Below, in pieces: positions 63,391 to 64,000 of a DNA stretch of 64,000 bases. Position 1 is the stretch's first letter; the number at the start of each line of letters is the position of its first letter. Origin of the DNA: Phymatolithon calcareum (lineage: Eukaryota > Rhodophyta > Florideophyceae > Hapalidiales); contig OZ345376.1 of the NCBI GenBank assembly GCA_977006965.1, positions 1,302,001-1,366,000 on the forward strand. The letters are read 5' to 3'. The notes below the pieces were generated by a model, which was not told the origin of the DNA, made no database searches, and worked only from the letters and a program-made list of their open reading frames with translations. The translations under genes and the position numbers were made by a program.

Positions 63391-64000
63391 TCATCGAGCC
63401 CCACTAATGGGGCTATCGAACATGAGCTTCCCTTTACTGGACGGTTTCACGCGAGAGGCGGTCTCAGTGCTCTCGATCTCCGCTTTGTCAAACGGCTTAA
63501 ATTTCCCGAAAACTTCTGCTATCGTTTTCTGAGTTTCTCCGAGCTGAATCGTGATGGCCTGCAAGTCCTTGAACGACAGTTCCTTCTTTTTCAACGCATT
63601 CGACAAAATGGCAACCTCAATCAGTCGCACCTTGATCTCCATCAACTTGTCAAAGTCTCCATCATCCACGGCCAACGCTTGACTCACAAGGAAATCGATT
63701 TCCGACGGATTGAGGTGCGCCATATCGAGCACAGACATGTCTGCAACATAGCAGCACCCGGATCGATTGGCCTCTGCACCCCACTTCTTTCCTGAAATAC
63801 TGTATGTGTACAAGAAATAGTCCACACGAACAAACGCATTATTCATGAATAGAATCACAAACGATTTCTTCTCCATGCCTTGTCCGCTCTGCACTCCCAT
63901 CAGAGCATCGATGCCGGCGGAAAGGAGATTTTGGGCACCATCGACAGCGGCTGATTTGGCGTTTTTCTTCGCGCCAAAGACTGCACCTTGAGCGGCGTCG
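63391..64000 (-). CDS. Unknown protein, 5' end beyond the right edge
   Basis: The minus frame is open from the edge (64000) to a stop at 63391, 202 codons. The part next to the edge is Ala/Gly/Lys-rich (Lys-Lys-Asn-Ala-Lys-Ser-Ala-Ala), then comes a beta-rich middle with Tyr and Phe, then a helical Leu/Glu/Lys-rich part, ending Ser-Ser-Lys-Gly-Lys. The ATG at 63900 is internal; sense clearly continues upstream. I recognise no family. Probably cytosolic. Confidence 0.7.
   Translation of the reverse strand, partial: DAAQGAVFGAKKNAKSAAVDGAQNLLSAGIDALMGVQSGQGMEKKSFVILFMNNAFVRVDYFLYTYSISGKKWGAEANRSGCCYVADMSVLDMAHLNPSEIDFLVSQALAVDDGDFDKLMEIKVRLIEVAILSNALKKKELSFKDLQAITIQLGETQKTIAEVFGKFKPFDKAEIESTETASRVKPSSKGKLMFDSPISGAR

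Overview
The window is eukaryotic nuclear DNA. Evidence for this is a PEX5 peroxisome import receptor, an eIF5-mimic (BZW) translation regulator, RING-type proteins, Golgi-type glycosyltransferases, a zinc-finger gene whose three fingers only line up after two short GT-AG introns are removed, APE-type non-LTR retrotransposons, and several DNA transposons with identifiable target-site duplications. Most genes are single uninterrupted ORFs and are separated by long stretches of decayed mobile DNA. That, plus the mix of glycosyltransferases, best fits a florideophyte red alga such as Chondrus crispus. The lineage is an inference, not something I could test.

Layout. 1-0.7 kb: a coding-looking stretch that runs off the left edge and has one in-frame stop. 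1-2.2 kb: tyrosine recombinase gene (Crypton-like). 2.3-12 kb: a repeat region dominated by a 14-bp palindrome (GTTGCA-YR-TGCAAC, about 20 copies) in tandem arrays. One array is split by a 3.26-kb non-LTR retrotransposon (ORF2 on the minus strand). The same region holds the zinc-finger gene, a small divergent gene and two decayed retrotransposon tails. 12-19.4 kb: a 0.94-kb terminal-inverted-repeat element, a GTPase/Sel1-repeat gene whose 3' repeats are broken, a pogo-type MITE and a large 0.96-kb-arm inverted repeat. 19.5-26.3 kb: three glycosyltransferase genes of different families (GT64-like with a frameshift, GT92, GT61). 27.6-28.3 kb: Cys-rich secreted protein. 28.7-31 kb: decayed repeats. 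31.5-33.2 kb: secreted CAP protein with two PAN-like modules. 34-38 kb: retrotransposon tail, a local duplication and an unclassified 1.96-kb TIR transposon. 38.2-39 kb: multi-pass membrane protein. 40-43.2 kb: a second, 5'-truncated retrotransposon and a Mutator-like element with a perfect 10-bp target duplication. 43.4-45.6 kb: PEX5. 46.1-47.9 kb: RING-like protein. 48.6-49.5 kb: hypothetical gene. 50.2-51.5 kb: eIF5-mimic. 53.8-54.6 kb: a second, truncated Sel1-repeat ORF. 55.9-56.9 kb: triple-RING protein. 59.6 kb: hAT-type MITE. 60.9-61.4 kb: secreted-protein gene with a frame break. 63.4-64 kb: gene running off the right edge.

The genes do not form one pathway. The closest thing to a functional group is the glycosyltransferase trio, all probably lumenal Golgi/ER enzymes of glycan or sulfated-galactan synthesis, together with the secreted CAP-PAN and Cys-rich proteins. 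The most unusual items are the GTPase-coiled-coil-Sel1 protein with near-identical repeats, the clustered palindrome arrays, and the unclassified TIR transposon.
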